Positions 26,111-39,311 are shown, counted from the stretch's first letter. The stretch is 64,000 nucleotides of DNA from Asterella californica (GCA_036924285.1 JAYKYS010000004.1:19624001-19688000), one strand, 5' to 3'. Program-made: numbers and translations. Notes: generated from the sequence alone by a model not told the origin.

Positions 26111-27525
26111 TGCAAAGCTTACAAGTGTGGCAACTTATTAAATTTTTTATTAAAAGATTAATTAATTATTCAACTTTTTATTGAAAAATCAAATAAGAAA
26201 TCAAACCCTTGCATATTCAGCTAAGGAGGTGAATATACAAGAGAGAGTTCAGAGGAGTTCAAAGGAAACAATTTATTAATTTGATTTATTAATCAATAGA
26301 TTGATTTATAAATTAATTTGTTGATTATTTGAACAGGCTACCACAATTATATCCTCCAGGGTGCATCGGGATTCCTAGCATTTATGGGTGAAGTTTGGTT
26401 CCTTTTGCATCGGTTGATCTCATTAATATATAATAATAATAAACTATTATTTTATTTAATTAAATGCGATTATTATATATATATTTCTATATCAGAAGTT
26501 TATATAGCATGTATATTTTGACATGTGATAAAATATGCATGCAACTTACGGTTTCGACATGAAGATAGAAGAAAACAAACGTAGAATAAGAAAAATAATC
26601 TGGTATTCTTATTAGTGGATACTGTGCTTACTATGGAGAAGAAATCATTAATCTCCACAAAATTAACTTGGAATGGATTAGTTTTGTTATACTTCTTTGT
26701 TTCTAGGAAATGAACAAGAGAAAAAACAAATAATTAATCTTAATTTAGACATTTTAACAAAAGATGTTACTGTACTTGTTCTTCCTAACCTGTTTTCGGT
26801 TTTAAATATTCTAAAACAGAGATGTTTCTAATGTTGCTCTTCTCTACTTGCTTTCCATTGCATCTTTAGACATACGTCAACCAAAAAAATTATTAAACTA
26901 AACGTATGTGCATATTGTAAAAACTTAACCCATAAATGGAGAAATTCCAAACCTGCCTTTCGAAATATAAATATGACTTAACTAAACTCATTTAATTATT
27001 CAATGCGTGAATAAATTTATTACCTTATCTTTCCAGATGAAAAAGTTAGACAATAAGTTTAACCAGTTGTACAAATTTCTCTTCTTTCGAACTTGGAAGA
27101 AGATGAATAATGCATGTTTCACCTCTAGAGAAGTTTCTAGGGAATACTTGTTTGACATGTGATAATATCTTTCCGCATGGTCTTGTACAGTGAATTCTGT
27201 TTTTTCTTATAAAAAACGATGTAAGTGTTATAAAAATTTATTTTAATAATTTATTATAAAAAAATTAATTAATTCATAAATGTTATATATTAATTAGTCC
27301 TGGAGTAGCCAACTCATCCGGAAAGAATCATAAGTAAAGAACGGCTGGTGCGTTAGTGGGAGTATAAATCTGAAACTTTCATTGTCAATATGGATCATTC
27401 TAGATAAACATTAATTTATATTCTAACCCTTCTGGTGAGAAGAGTTAGAATATAGATTACACCCCATGTACACTTCCGTGTACATGGGTGAATATAGAAT
27501 ATATATATATTCTCCGAGTGATATA
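26111..27525. other. AT-rich spacer
   Basis: Very AT-rich sequence with short runs of TTAATTAATT, TATATATA and similar and no open frame above background. Two adjacent hairpins lie near its right end (27417-27490). It separates the third repeat copy from the first O-methyltransferase gene. Confidence 0.6.
27417..27490. repeat. Two adjacent hairpins
   Basis: TATATTCTAAC (27417-27427) pairs with GTTAGAATATA (27444-27454). Immediately downstream CACCCCATGTACAC (27460-27473) pairs with GTGTACATGGGTG (27478-27490) across a 4-nt loop with one bulged base. Confidence 0.85.
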
Positions 27526-28415
27526 CAGGTAACCAACTGTTACACACAAACTACTTTTGTTAATTACATCTTCATACGAGGTATAGGTTCAGTAAGGACT
27601 TCAGTGAAATCTCTCCAATAGCTTTACAATTTTTATTTCACATCTAAACCACGAAATGTTTATTCAGGCATCATGCATGTCTGAATGAGCTAATCTCTTT
27701 TTGTAGTAAGAAGAGTTAGTTCATCAATTAAAATATATTAAAATGATTACGTTTATTAAAAATAACATCCTTAAAAATAGTCTAGTAAAATGGTTGATGT
27801 TGAACTCACTGTGCTTATTGCTTATTGGTTTTTCTCAGAGTTCATGTGTTACGCTCAGCTCAGAATTACATCTAATCTTTAAAAATTAAATATTTGAATT
27901 TGTCTTAGACTTGCATTATCTCTTACTGTACGAAACTGAAAACGAAGAAATTACATTTGGATCATTGAAATTTACACTTGAATTTAACGATGTTCATATA
28001 CCACGTGCGTTATCTCTTACTGTACAAAACCGACCACGAGTAGTATAGCAGTATTAAACCCAAATTATGTTTTCCAGCTGTGTGTACCAACCTCGTCCTT
28101 GCTGTGAGTTGGGATGTTTATTTCTTGGAGCAAAATATTCACAAACCTGAAGAACACGAGAGAAACCTGAAGTTCACGAGAGGGAGAAAACGAAATAACA
28201 TGGACACTGGGGTTTAAGGGAATCTGTGTGTGTTTTTCTGTACTCCCTGGTATATTCACAACATTTATCTAGGCTATACAAACCTTTGGAACGAACTGCG
28301 TGCTTATAACGAGTACTTACTGTAGTAGGAATTAACAAAGCAGCCACGGTTCGATTTTAGTAGGTCACACAGCACCGAAAGACGAAAGACGAAGAACGAG
28401 AGATTCGTTCGAGTT

Positions 28416-29519
28416 TTACAAAATAGCCGGATACGCGATGCTAGCCTCCAGGAGATCGAACCCCGGAGTGTGGTGCACCAACTCTAACGTCGAGAACCCT
28501 GCTGCCAAAGCCAGACTCCTGAGTTGATCTACAGATCGCGTCCTGCCTTCACTCAATAACAGAGAGACCTGGAAATTTGACCATGCTGATGCAGTCCGAG
28601 CTTCCTCGTTAACATTACTTACTGCTTCCGACGACCGATCCACTCGGTCTACTATGAGAAGCTTTCCGCCCCGCGCCGCTGCCAGTGCGTTACGGCAGTT
28701 CTCTAGAATTCGTAAGCAGGCCTCGTCGTCCCAGTTCAGGAGAACAAACTTCATGAATAGGAGATTGCCTTGAGGTACGCTGTCATGGAAACTACCTCCT
28801 ACGTGCTGCACTCGAGGAATTTGAGGAGCTGTTTTGACCACTGCCGGAAGATCGAAGTTTACGAATTGGAGATGGGGGTATTTTGCTGCCAGCCCTGCAC
28901 AAATCGTTCCTTCTTGGCCTCCCACGTCCACCACTATGCCCGTGAGAGCTTTGAATTCCTCATCGTACCTCTCCTCCACTAACTTCAATGTCGGACCGGC
29001 AGTTGTATTGAGCAGTCTCACGTAGATTCGCTGGATGTCCGGAGCATCTTCTGCCAAGTACTGATACAGAAACTTTCCGGTGACGAGCTCGAAGGGAGAA
29101 ACGTCAGGGTTGAGCACGATCTCGTGTGCGTGTGACCATACTCGGACCATCCGCGGATCTGTGTACATGAGCAAGGCGTCAGCGGTCTGATCTTTGAGAA
29201 GGCAGCGAGATTTGGGACTGTGTCCATACTTCTTCACTTTGCAGCCCCCTTCTCCTTCTTCCAGCGTCAATGAGAAGACCCCGTTGCAGCTGAGCCAGTC
29301 CAAGAGTTTCTCAAGGTGTTCTGGACTGGCAGGGCGCCCTTCTTGACCGCCGGCCACATGATTACAGATCTCTCGAGCCGATAAGGCGAGGATTGGGTGC
29401 GCTGAATCGATGATCTTCGGTATGTTCAACACAAGAGCTGCTCTCACGGCCGCAGGCAAATGTACTAAGAGAGACACATCTGCCCATGAGCAGTCCTCCT
29501 CCTCCGCTCCCTTCCCCAT
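28416..29519 (-). CDS. COMT-like O-methyltransferase family protein, copy 1
   Basis: A single uninterrupted 367-residue frame. The N-terminal half has the plant COMT dimerisation fold (residues about 15-110), and the C-terminal half a Rossmann SAM-binding core with motif VVDVGGQEG at 196-204, NFDLPAVV at 221-228 and the conserved block FMKFVLLNW at 255-263. Family members methylate phenolic hydroxyls in phenylpropanoid and specialised metabolism. In this protein the catalytic His-Asp pair of the family (HDW) reads Leu261-Asn262-Trp263. The two family Glu positions that assist catalysis align, by my reading, with Asp291 and Gly325. It therefore may not methylate by the usual base mechanism, or it has another role. 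The frame is intact and shared by copy 2 at 52601-53704, so it is under some constraint. The start is the only early ATG and lies 22 bases upstream of a motif-rich N-terminus. Confidence 0.85.
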   Translation of the reverse strand: MGKGAEEEDCSWADVSLLVHLPAAVRAALVLNIPKIIDSAHPILALSAREICNHVAGGQEGRPASPEHLEKLLDWLSCNGVFSLTLEEGEGGCKVKKYGHSPKSRCLLKDQTADALLMYTDPRMVRVWSHAHEIVLNPDVSPFELVTGKFLYQYLAEDAPDIQRIYVRLLNTTAGPTLKLVEERYDEEFKALTGIVVDVGGQEGTICAGLAAKYPHLQFVNFDLPAVVKTAPQIPRVQHVGGSFHDSVPQGNLLFMKFVLLNWDDEACLRILENCRNALAAARGGKLLIVDRVDRSSEAVSNVNEEARTASAWSNFQVSLLLSEGRTRSVDQLRSLALAAGFSTLELVHHTPGFDLLEASIAYPAIL

Positions 29520-29699
29520 CTTGAATCAAACTTATTCCAGGGAGAGCAGACACCGACAGGTATACCTCCCACACCTTTGAGGTACCTTCTAGAAGAGATA
29601 TCCACTGTTCCCCAGTAAATCGAGAGTAGGGTTTAGGTCTCAAACCTAAAAGGTAAGAGGACTGGTAAAGGTATCCTCTTGCAGGACTTTCTCGTGTCT

Positions 29700-30962
29700 T
29701 CTTCGACCCGAAGGACGGGTCTTCTGTAAATCGTAAGATGCAGAAAAGTCAGCAACAAGGTACTCGTTAACGGGAGGTGTATCAAATCCAGCATTCCTTC
29801 TAGAGGGTGGATCCAGTAAATTTCTGGCTTTACTAAAACCAGCAACGAGTTGCGACTGGTGCGTAGAGCTACTTCTTGACTAGGCTAAGCACATTCTCCA
29901 GTAGGTTATGTATATGTGCTTTATGAAGAACATGCAGAGCCAGGAACGTCCATTGGCTTCTCCGTTTTGGCTTATTTAGCTTCCCTTGCGTGATCCATTC
30001 AAATAGCAGGGAAAACTTCTTACGAGCTCTTTCAGTCGTCATTCTGCCATCCGAAAATGTCAAGACAGTGAATCATCTGAACTCCCACGACTTTCCATGT
30101 TGTTGATTCTCCTCTCTTTGCTTCATTTATTGTACTCCTTTATGCAAGAGGATCAGGACACCTGCGTTACGCTGTCAACCTCTGTGGTCTCTACTCACTA
30201 CGTACTGGCTCGGCAAACAACTTCCTTCCCATTGGATTTCAAAGGCCAAGTTCTCTTCACTGGACGACCAGCAGGATGGAGCCTCAGAGTGCTCACGAAT
30301 CGTAGGATTTCTAAGCACGCAAGTCAACCTACAGGCACCACTCCATTTGGGAGGTTCTAACACTCAACAACTAAAGCAACAACTTGTGCTATTTACATCT
30401 CATACACTTCGGTAGCCTCTCAGAAAGGAACGAGGAGCATGCAACTAGGCTACGCACATTCTCCAGTAGGTTATGTATATGTGCTTTAGGTGCAGTCTGG
30501 ACTCGGGACTCTGGAGTCGTGCGCTTCCTGTGAACGTGGGTGAGAATATCAACTTCTGCCGGGCTCCACCCTGCTGGTCGTCCAGTGACGAGACCTTGGA
30601 AATAAAGTTAGGTGTCCGGGTCGTCGTCATAAAGCAATAGATTAAAGGAAACGACAGGAAGTCAAACGACGTGGGCACTTTTTCTGCGTTGAGAACAGAT
30701 GAATCATTGGTTTCACAGTTTGGGATAATACTTGACGACATAGTCAGCGTTTTTGCAAACTCTCTGAGAAGATCATGTAAGCGAAGCTAAATAAGCCAAA
30801 ACTCAGCAGCCACTGCCGTTCCATATTCTTCATTAAAGTATATACTCTACTGGAAAATGTGCTTAGCCTGGTCGAGAAGTAGCTCTAAGATACGAAGGAG
30901 TCTTTGTTGCTGACTTTCCTGCAGCTTACGATTTCCAGAAGACCCGTCCTTCGGGGTTTTTT
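29700..30962. repeat. Rearranged segment with 60-270-bp inverted arms upstream of OMT copy 1
   Basis: The left arm (about 29700-29757, GACCCGAAGGACGGGTCTTC onward) is the reverse complement of the right arm at about 30902-30960. A weaker inverted match extends through 29870-29995 against 30895-30780 (both contain GGCTTATTTAGCTTC on one or the other strand). The interior (30063-30900) lies in the opposite orientation to its homologue at 53930-54780. An open frame at 30097-30360 (+) matches 54744-54481 (-) but looks like repeat sequence rather than a gene. Confidence 0.7.
29760..29835 (-). repeat. Displaced outer end of element B's left TIR plus 9-bp TSD
   Basis: On the minus strand TAGTAAAGC (29835-29827) is followed by CAGAAATTTACTGGATCC and a C-rich stretch with the second GGATTTGATAC core 30 bp on, ending at GTTAACGAGTACC. 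The same TAGTAAAGC follows element B's right end at 36681-36689. The inner part of this TIR is found separately from 30962, so the end has been moved by an inversion. Confidence 0.75.
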
Positions 30963-31339
30963 ATCGATCCCCAAACTAGCAACCGACTATTTTCCAGGTG
31001 ACTTTGCCATATCAGATACCTAGTTGGATGGACATGTAAGCTTGCGATGCATGTCGTGTTACAGTGCTAGACTAGTGCACGAGAATTAATAGCCAGACTG
31101 CGCAGCAGAATGTTACAGTGCTAGACTAGTGCACGAGAATTAGTAACCAGACTGCGCAAAAGTAGAGTTTAGTGCAGCAAAGTCGAGTCCAGTTTTAGGA
31201 TGCTCGGTGCACGTTCTTGTCAATGACGGTGCATATTTCTTTCCTTCGCGAATTCTATGATGAAACTGAAACGATTGGGACCAAGGTAGAGCCACGTGGA
31301 TCCGATGTGCGATAGTGAAAGTCGTCCGCAGTTGCAATG

Positions 31340-31990
31340 ACTCCATGACTTATCAGGCTTGTGCTAGATGCTTGCAAACTGATGGAGGAGTGTCTAAACA
31401 AATAGATTTAGTTCCTAGAGCTCTAACTCTCAAAGCAATTGTTGTTCTCATGCTCCTACTGTTCGAGCTTGGAGATTCTGTATGTCACTGATGGACTCGT
31501 CAATGAGAAATAGAAAGTTTGAAGACTGCGATGTTTTCACAGTGTGACAAGCTGGGAATTCACTTTTAGGCATTACAGTGACTGAATTCTGCATGTCTGA
31601 AGCAGAAGGAACTTATTCAGTCCACTACTTTGCAAGAATTTTGGGCACTGCAAATCGACCTCAACTGAAAAGGTAGAGAGCGCAAAGTGTTCATAGTGGG
31701 TAGACCTAGGTGTTCAAAGTCAATCTCCAATGCTATCGAGCGAGATGAGATAGAGTTGATTGTTTGAGACATGGATTGATTGGTGATGGAAGAGCATGTC
31801 ATGACCATTAACATGTTCAGTATTGCCTTGATGCATTGACGGGGTTTCGTCAAGTTCAAGGTCATATTGCAGAGATGAAGAGCCGAACCGTGGATCTGCA
31901 TGAAGAAATGGATGGAACAATTTTGGATTTAAAAAATGCACTGTCTATGTGCAAGGATGTCATAGATAAACTCGAGATATTTTACACGTT
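31340..31990 (+). pseudogene. Decayed RPA-like gene of element B
   Basis: The + strand reads a piece equivalent to DSMTYQACARCL near 31345, a block equivalent to the OB-fold core near 31455-31660, and a coiled-coil end (FRQVQGHIAEMKSR, then EEMDGTILDLKNALSMCKDV) near 31855-31965. These correspond in order to the minus-strand protein at 24951-24278, with many stops and shifts. It confirms that an RPA-like gene is ancestral to this MULE family. Confidence 0.55.
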
Positions 31991-33680
31991 GCTAGAGTAG
32001 TGGAAATATATCTTGTGAGCACGATGTTTGGAAATCTTTGTTAATAGAGTCTATCGCTTTTTCACCTCTAGGCGTGAAACGATCCATTAAGTCAATCATC
32101 TCCATGGTGCTAGATGAGAGAGATGCCTTCATACTTTCAACATATTTCATCTTCAATGAAAGGATCACACTACAATTTAAATAGTTCTGAACACTCATTT
32201 AAACCCATGTAGTGTCAGGAGGTCAAAGTTGCTTCCACTCATGAAGAGCCCTTCGTTTCACATCTCCGTCATGAGTATTCCATGTTTAGGACAAGTTTGT
32301 CCAACTATGAGCATGGTAAAACAAGTCAAACTTTTCTCTGACAAGAATGTTATAACCACTTGGTAAAATGAAGACACATAGCAAAATGATTTTAGGATTT
32401 TGCATGTCCACTCAGAAATTTGCAGGTCTAGCTTGCAACTGGTGATTCGGTTTACTGTCGGCACATGCTGATATGCTCTTTGGAATTTGGCATCTGGAAA
32501 CTAACCGATCGACTTGAACAGCCTTCACTTTTACTTCTTGACTTCCTTTGACGATCAAAAAAAGCACTTGGTAGTCCCAAGAACTCATTGACCCACTCAA
32601 ACGTTATGTTTTCACTCATCTGAACTCACTCTGCTTGCCCATCTTCCAAACTCACTCTGCGTGCCCATTAGTCTTGCACTGGCGATTGTTTGAAGTCGTT
32701 AAGAAAGGGATCCAAAAGACGTTGAATATTGTGATCGTAACCAAGAGATGCAATATGTAAGGCAGTTCAAAAAATCCACATGGAGTTTATAGTTTTTGAG
32801 AGATTTCTGTCTGCATGCAAACATGATCTAGACAGAATCTAGAAGTTGACAAGACATTTAAATCCAACAACAATATGCATGCAGAGGGCTTGAGCCGGAA
32901 GCATAGTCCAAGTGCAAATATAAACGAGGAGGATAATTCTTTCATCTTAATAGCTCCAAACCATAGCACACATTATGAACATTGTTACTGATGTCATTAT
33001 AGCCACCTCTCTCAAACCTCCATCATGACTAATGCAAATGGAGGAAGTTCGAATGAAACGCTTTTGGTGAAAATGATAAATTCTCTCCGTGCTCTCTAGA
33101 CAATTCGAGGTGGGAACTCAAATGCAATCAGAGATAAAAAATACATGCTAAAATAAACCAATCCACGAGACAAGTAAAACCGGCGACCCGCAAAATGAAA
33201 TATCATCTCAAGAGGAAATAAAACCGTACGGTCATCTTGTAAGATAGTCAAAAGGTAGTCCGAGCTGAACCGCCATCTGTGAAAGCTCTTACTCTTCGAG
33301 GCCATAGAAACAAAAACCTTCTTCAAACGGCATCGCAACAACGACTTGGAATTCAAAATGATGCTCCGGTCTTTACGTTCGAGGTCAGCCTGTTCTGCTC
33401 AAGCGATGCCCACTTCTACATTGATACACTTAGAATTGAATTGCAAGACAAATTGACGATGATGTCCCAAACTTCCAAACATCATGCAAACTAAAGTTGT
33501 GAAACACGAGTTCAAGCATTCCACACTTAGTCAAGACCATTAAAAATTATAGCTTAGAAGTTAGTAAAATGGGATGCAGCCTTGAACTTATCAAATATGA
33601 CAACATAAGCGCTTCGAACTAGAACCGAAAGCTTCGCATATTAAACATTGCAGCCAAGAAGATACTTTCAGAGCAGAATT

Positions 33681-36317
33681 TTAACACCTAATGAATTTGT
33701 TGTCCTTGAAATCGAGTTCTTCATCTGAGGACGTGAACATTATCTTGTTCTCCGGATGCAATGATGGCAAGCTAGAGTCAATCGATGGATGCTCGATCTC
33801 GTTGATATCTGGATGATCGTCTCGGACATGTTTGAACATTGTGCCCAGTCTACTTGCACCAACTGCATCTTCCAGCCAGATTTTGCCTGCCGCCACTAGT
33901 TCTAGTAGATGGGATGCAAGGACGTATCGTCCGACGAATGAAGAATTCCGATGAAAAATGAGATACTTGTTCATCTGCAATATCAAACTTCATTTCCATT
34001 ATATTTCCACTGACAATAACATGAGGAAGCCTTGTGACATTATCCTAAACGAAACCAGTTGCATCTTTTGTAGCTCGGGCTTGTGAGTATTAGGTATTGT
34101 TATCCATGCGTACCACACGATGTCTTCCTCGATGAATTGTGACAAGAGGTGGACCGCAAGTCCAAATAGATTGTAAGTCGTCAACCATTAATGCAGACAT
34201 ATGGTGTTGTTCAGAAATTGCAAACAGCGACGAGCTCTATCAAATTTGATCAACGCTTGTCATAAGATTCTCTCTCACTTTCCTGTCGAAGGAGATAATA
34301 CGTCCACATGACCATCTCATTTCCTTGTACTCAACGCAATTGCACGTTTCTCGACCATTCGAGCCATGCTTAACTACGTGAGTCTAGTGTGACAGCGAAC
34401 TGTGAGCTCTCTAAAGTTTGAAACTTGGCAAATGAATCCTCCAGCATCTTGTTCATTCTCTATATGTCTATTCCTCGCAAACTTTGTGAATATATTTGTC
34501 TCTTGCTTTAGTTGTTGACATCTCGTGGTAAACTGTTGCATGATGTAATACCAAATGTCGAGTAAAATTCTTAGAGGGACATTAGAACGAATGATCTTCA
34601 TAGCGTTGTTCATGCTCTCGGCTACATTAGAAATATTTCTCATATTGTGACTTCAGAAATACACAATGACTATATCGTTTCGGCATGATGCCTCGTAGAT
34701 AAGTAGTCAATTGCCTGCCTCGATCTCCAGAGTCATCGAGTTTTTTAAAAATCTCGTAAAACTTGTCACATTAAACTGCATTAAACACCAATTCCTCACT
34801 AATTTTTAAAGAAACAAAAAATCTGATTTGGTAATTCTCCACTACGCTCGGAAGCTGGTCGAGCTAACCAAATGCTCGTCGAATGCAAACTTGCAGTAAC
34901 TACCGATCAGAGCCGTACGTTATTCGCATACAAGCAAGCTAGAAATGATTGCTCGGCCTCCTTGCCAAATCTCGCCCTCATGTTCATTGTAATATGTTGA
35001 GCACAATGACCATGCATTACAGTTGGAAATATCTCAACAATCGCTTTCTCCAAATCTTTTCGTCGATCGCTGATGATGATAGTTTGGAGACTATCAATTT
35101 CATTTATGGATTCTTTCAATAAGCCACAGAACACGATCAGTTAAATGTGCTACAACATACGTAAAATGATAGCCTAATTTGTACCATCAACGGTGAAAGC
35201 CAAGAAAATTTGAGAAGGAAACTTACCTGGCTTCGAACGACAAGTGTCAAGACATATCCCTTTCTGACAAGAGTTGAAGATATTACGAGTAGCACCGAGA
35301 CAGAAAAAGAAGAACGAAAATGATTGGATGATTTATCCATGTGCTCCAATCTATAATAGCTAAGGGATCGACGTCTTTGATCTTTCTACATACCTATAGA
35401 ATATAATGAAAAGAGACAGTCTGGTTACCTTCTAACCAGCCTCGCGATTGCTCGTGGTTTCTCCAAACCTAGTTATAAGGGGTTCGTTTACTGAAACTAG
35501 TCCAAATTTCTTCCATTAAATTTTGGACCGAGGTGTAGAGATCTATGATCACTCTACTACACAACACTTGTGCAAGGAATTTAGAGTTTGACGCTGATAT
35601 GCGTCAATAAGCTTATTGTTCGGGGCAAGTATTCTCCAGATTACACACGCTGATGATGATTCTCCCTGTGAAGTTTCCTCTTTGTGCACATATCCTCTAG
35701 TTGCACAACTACGTCACTGACTCATCTCTTGTCTCAACTCCAGTTCCATAGAATATCTCCCTACCAGAGGTTAAATATTGAATCTTCTCGCCACACCGAT
35801 CATTCTCAGAAACTCGCTGTGTGTTTTGAGTCACAGTGACATCTTCTTGTCTTCTGCTCTATCTTTTTCGTTTGGTGAACTGGTGGAAGCTATGAGGCTG
35901 ACTACTTACCAAATTCAGGTCCAAGTTCTCATTATTTCTTATTCGTTGTTCGATCAATTTTCTGCAACGAATACTCCCTCCATAACAACAAACGCGCACT
36001 TTGTGAATGAAATATGACTTGAGCTTGTTACAGGCTCTACTGTTCAAGAAACACCAACAATCTATAGCAAAGTCAAAATCTTTCCAACATTGAAACTATC
36101 CCCCCAATCTCAGTCTCTCTGCAGTCTCTCGGAAGGTGTCTAGTGTTTTCCTTAGAGCACGCGGTCAGCAACACGGACGTTAGTCATCTCCTGCCGTCAT
36201 CGCTCTATGATCCTTTCGTCTTCTTCCTCATCACTTCTTGCGTCCATAAAAATCCATTCCCGCTCTTCATCTCCAAATGTAATCCATTGAGAGAATCCAA
36301 ATCACTATTTCTGACAT
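33681..36317 (-). pseudogene. Broken MULE transposase of element B
   Basis: The start corresponds to 36317 (ATGTCAGAAATAG, as in A's 14918). The DNA-binding region (NSRACNKLKSYFIHKVRVCC) is at 36047-35859, and the catalytic block (TIIISDRRKDLEKAIVEIFP, then HGHCAQHITMNM) at 35134-34907. A later block (MRNISNVAESMNNAMKIIRS) is at 34643-34374, and the tail with DAVGASRLGTMFKHVRDDHP ends at 33681. Stops and frameshifts separate the blocks. It is collinear with the transposase of element A and equally non-functional. Confidence 0.82.
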
Positions 36318-36689
36318 TGTCACTAAGCACCTACATGCACTACAGATCTCTGTTTGTGATGTCTCACTGTTATCTCCATGCACTGCTCCTTTCTATTCTT
36401 TCTGCTGGATGACGTCTAACCTCGATGAGGAACACTGTATCACGTCAGTACTCAATTGTAACTAAAGCTGCCGTCTCGCTTGTACTTCCCGTGCACTAGT
36501 CTAGCACTGTAACACATCAGGCATTGAAAGCTGACCTGTCCATCCAACTGGGCGTCTGACATAGCAAAGTCAACTGAAAATTATTGATTGTCAGTTCAGA
36601 GATCGATCATGAAAGTTATAGTTAACAGAGGATGGATCAAACCCAGCATTCCTTCTAGGGGTGGATCAAGTACATTGTTGTAGTAAAGC

Positions 36690-38150
36690 TCATGGTTACG
36701 AGAGGAGTCAGAGGACATGTTATTCGGATTGAAGAAGCCTAGAGAAAGTCCTCCAAGAGGATATCTGTATGATTTGTCATTTTACCATCATTCTATTTTT
36801 GTCCTAAAAAGCTCCGAACCGAGTAGGACTGGAGAAACTCCCGTGGATCACCGTGGACTTCAAATTCATGCCTTCCTCCATTCATCTCAAATCTCACTCA
36901 TATGCATTCCCATCGCTTCCTTAGAAGACATTGGCACATTTTCCTTTCTGAGCACCTGCATATTCACCTCTTCCATCTTCCGATGGAGGAGGTAAATATA
37001 CAGGAGGTTAATTTAATATCAGAGTATATTAATGTATTAATGAGTGTGGACTCCCGGACTTGTACCTTCTGAAGCGCATCACTCCGATCATGACTTATGG
37101 GTTATCTCTTACGCTCCCCGTGTTTCCAGGCATGGGTAACAGATAACCTTTATAAAATATTTCAATTCTTTATACTTACTTAATATATATTTTTTACTTA
37201 ACATATATATATCTTCCTGATAACATTAAGCGAGCAAAAGTTCCCAGAGTTCATCCAGCATGCATATTGGGCTAAAAGAGTGGTGCAAAACGTCCGCAAG
37301 GGAAGGTGAATGTTTTCCACGCTCTGGCATTACTTCACACATGAGTGAGGGTAATAACCTCTCAAGGCTCAAGTATTACAAAACAAAACCATTTCATCAT
37401 GTAAGTAAATAATAAACATGCATGCAAGATAGACTTGGGGGACTTTTGCTCGCTTACTGTTATCGAAAAAAATACAAGTTTTATGTTAAAATTCTATACC
37501 AGGTTCATAAGAAAAACCAACGTTATCTCTAAGGTTAAGTGATAACTTGACCGGGAGATGTGAGAAGATCCAAACCTAACCCATACCGGAAGCGGAGACT
37601 CACTCGCTACAAAGACTACAAGTGTGGTAACCTGTTAACAAAAAGAATATTCTTAATCAAATAAATTATTTATTATCTAACTTTCCTAACAGAAGAGTTA
37701 AAGCATAAGTTAAACTCTTGCATACCCGTTTTAGTGTTCATGCATACAACGTAGACTCTTTTGCAGAGGGAAGGAGAGGACAAGTGTATACCACGGAAGG
37801 AAAATCTCAGATAATTATTGGCACGGATCATGGCAAGAGCGTTATCATGGAAATATGAAGGTTATGCATATGGATGTACTATCAGTTTTAAAGAATGCTC
37901 TATTAGTATCAGTAAAAATTATACAAACGTTATATATCAACTTCAGACTAAAGTCATCTGAGAAAAAGTAAATTATCTGGCATTGTTATCCATAGCAAAA
38001 GTTCAGAAAAGAAATAAAATTGATGGCATAAGACAAGCTCAACCAGACGCACTTCCAAAGGTATTAATCTCTAACCTTTGTACTAAATTATAAAATTAAT
38101 CTATTATCTAATCGTTTCTAAAAGAAAAGTTGGGTTAGAAATTGATTAGG
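36690..38150 (+). repeat. Segmental repeat shared with 25560-26110 and 54780-55260
   Basis: 36690-36940 and 37260-37640 match 25540-25780 and 25780-26110. 37660-38140 matches 54780-55260 almost throughout (for example AAACTCTTGCATACCCGTTT, GGAAGGAAAATCTCAGATAA and CCAGACGCACTTCCAAAGGT). No gene is seen; open frames at 36717-36995 and 54814-55071 are repeat-derived. Confidence 0.75.
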
Positions 38151-39311
38151 TTGATAAAATATGCCAGGAAGATTCCTCTTTTTCTCAATATGCAATCCAA
38201 TCTTTGCAGATTTTCAACCACGACAATAAACACTACTCCCGTTTGTATACGGGGTGAAGTTCGCCACCCTCTGCTATCCTTTTAATCCGGAGTTCAACAC
38301 CCAGTGTCCATACAAGTAGTGTTGGAGAATGTATCCATTGCGTCATACGTAGTTCTTCTCGTGATTTTTTGCGCATCTTTCGTGAATCAGAAGCTGGTCT
38401 CTATTGTGAAACCGTGTCCATGACTTAAAGAATGTCGATAACTCTGCACAGGCAGTATCTAGTAATTCCAATGAGAAGTTAAGATAGAACATTCATTTTT
38501 GGTTACTCATCGGTATTTTCCAGTCATTATCACTGAATTACTTCAAGTCTCCAATAATAATCCCGTGAGTCAAGGGAGAAAATCGCTGGGATCACGAACT
38601 AAACGCTCCCAGCGCAAACATGATAAGGACAACAGATTTTACGAGAATTTTACGCATAGCATCTTCATAGCGGCCAAGGGTACCGATGATCGCGTAATGA
38701 AGGCACTTAGGAACGTAATGGAGACAAGCCCTTGGTAACCAGCAAGACTTCATTTCCTGGATTTGCTGGCTCTAAATGTAAAGACTAAGATTGAAATTTG
38801 GTGTATTTCTTTCTGGAACCTAAATTTTTCATTTCGGACTGAGTTTGTAACCGCACCGAGTTTTTCAAAGCAGGATTTTCATTTTCACGCTTGTGAAAGT
38901 TACAGTTGGGGATAAACCGTTCACCGCATAGTCACCAGTTTTGAATTGCAAAGCGGATTGAAGTCGGACCGTACTCATAATCTGCCGCTTCCGAGACAAG
39001 CTCCAAAACGATGTGGTCTGGGAAACGGGAGAAATTTTCACGACTTTGCACGAGTCCACTCTCTCCGCTTCGCATGTAACTGTAGAGACTATATATTCAG
39101 TGTCAGTATATTTTCATGCAAAAAAATCCCGTCTCGAGAACCCGTCTTGTTAGCGTCGGGACCCGTCAGCTTATCGCGTTAATCTCAGATTTAACATTTT
39201 GAGAAACTCGATGTTGTTAGGCCCTTAATCCAGGTTGAAGCTCTAGACCTAGGCGTTGTTTTCATTAGAGGTATGCGCATGAAGGAGTTAGCACCACCCT
39301 CAGCTCAGTCG
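38151..39311. other. Spacer with one weak open frame
   Basis: An 79-codon frame at 38499-38738 (+) encodes a basic peptide ending FTHSIFIAAKGTDDRVMKAL with no recognised family; it may be an exon fragment. Otherwise nothing is visible before the left end of element D. Confidence 0.4.

Larger units (their letters stand above)
30962..36680 (-). mobile_element. MULE-like DNA transposon, element B (older, inverted relative to A)
   Basis: The right end (36680 inward on the minus strand, CAACAATGTACTTGATCC) and the inner left TIR (from 30962, ATCGATCCCCAAACTAGC, then AGTTGGATGGACATG) are inverted copies of each other and of element A's ends. Inside, read on the minus strand, come a broken transposase homologous to that of A, non-coding sequence, and a decayed RPA-like gene homologous to 24278-24951. 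It lacks the 5-kb phosphatase block of A. A 9-bp target duplication TAGTAAAGC is at 36681-36689 and, displaced, at 29827-29835. Sub-terminal GTGTTACAGTGCTAGACTAG units occur twice at the left (near 31051 and 31103) and once inverted at the right (near 36495). Confidence 0.8.

Noticed and set aside
30097..30360. 87-codon frame conserved at 54744-54481
   Set aside because: Conservation follows from the segmental duplication; the same DNA in copy 3 (14150-14290) has broken the frame, and no family is seen.
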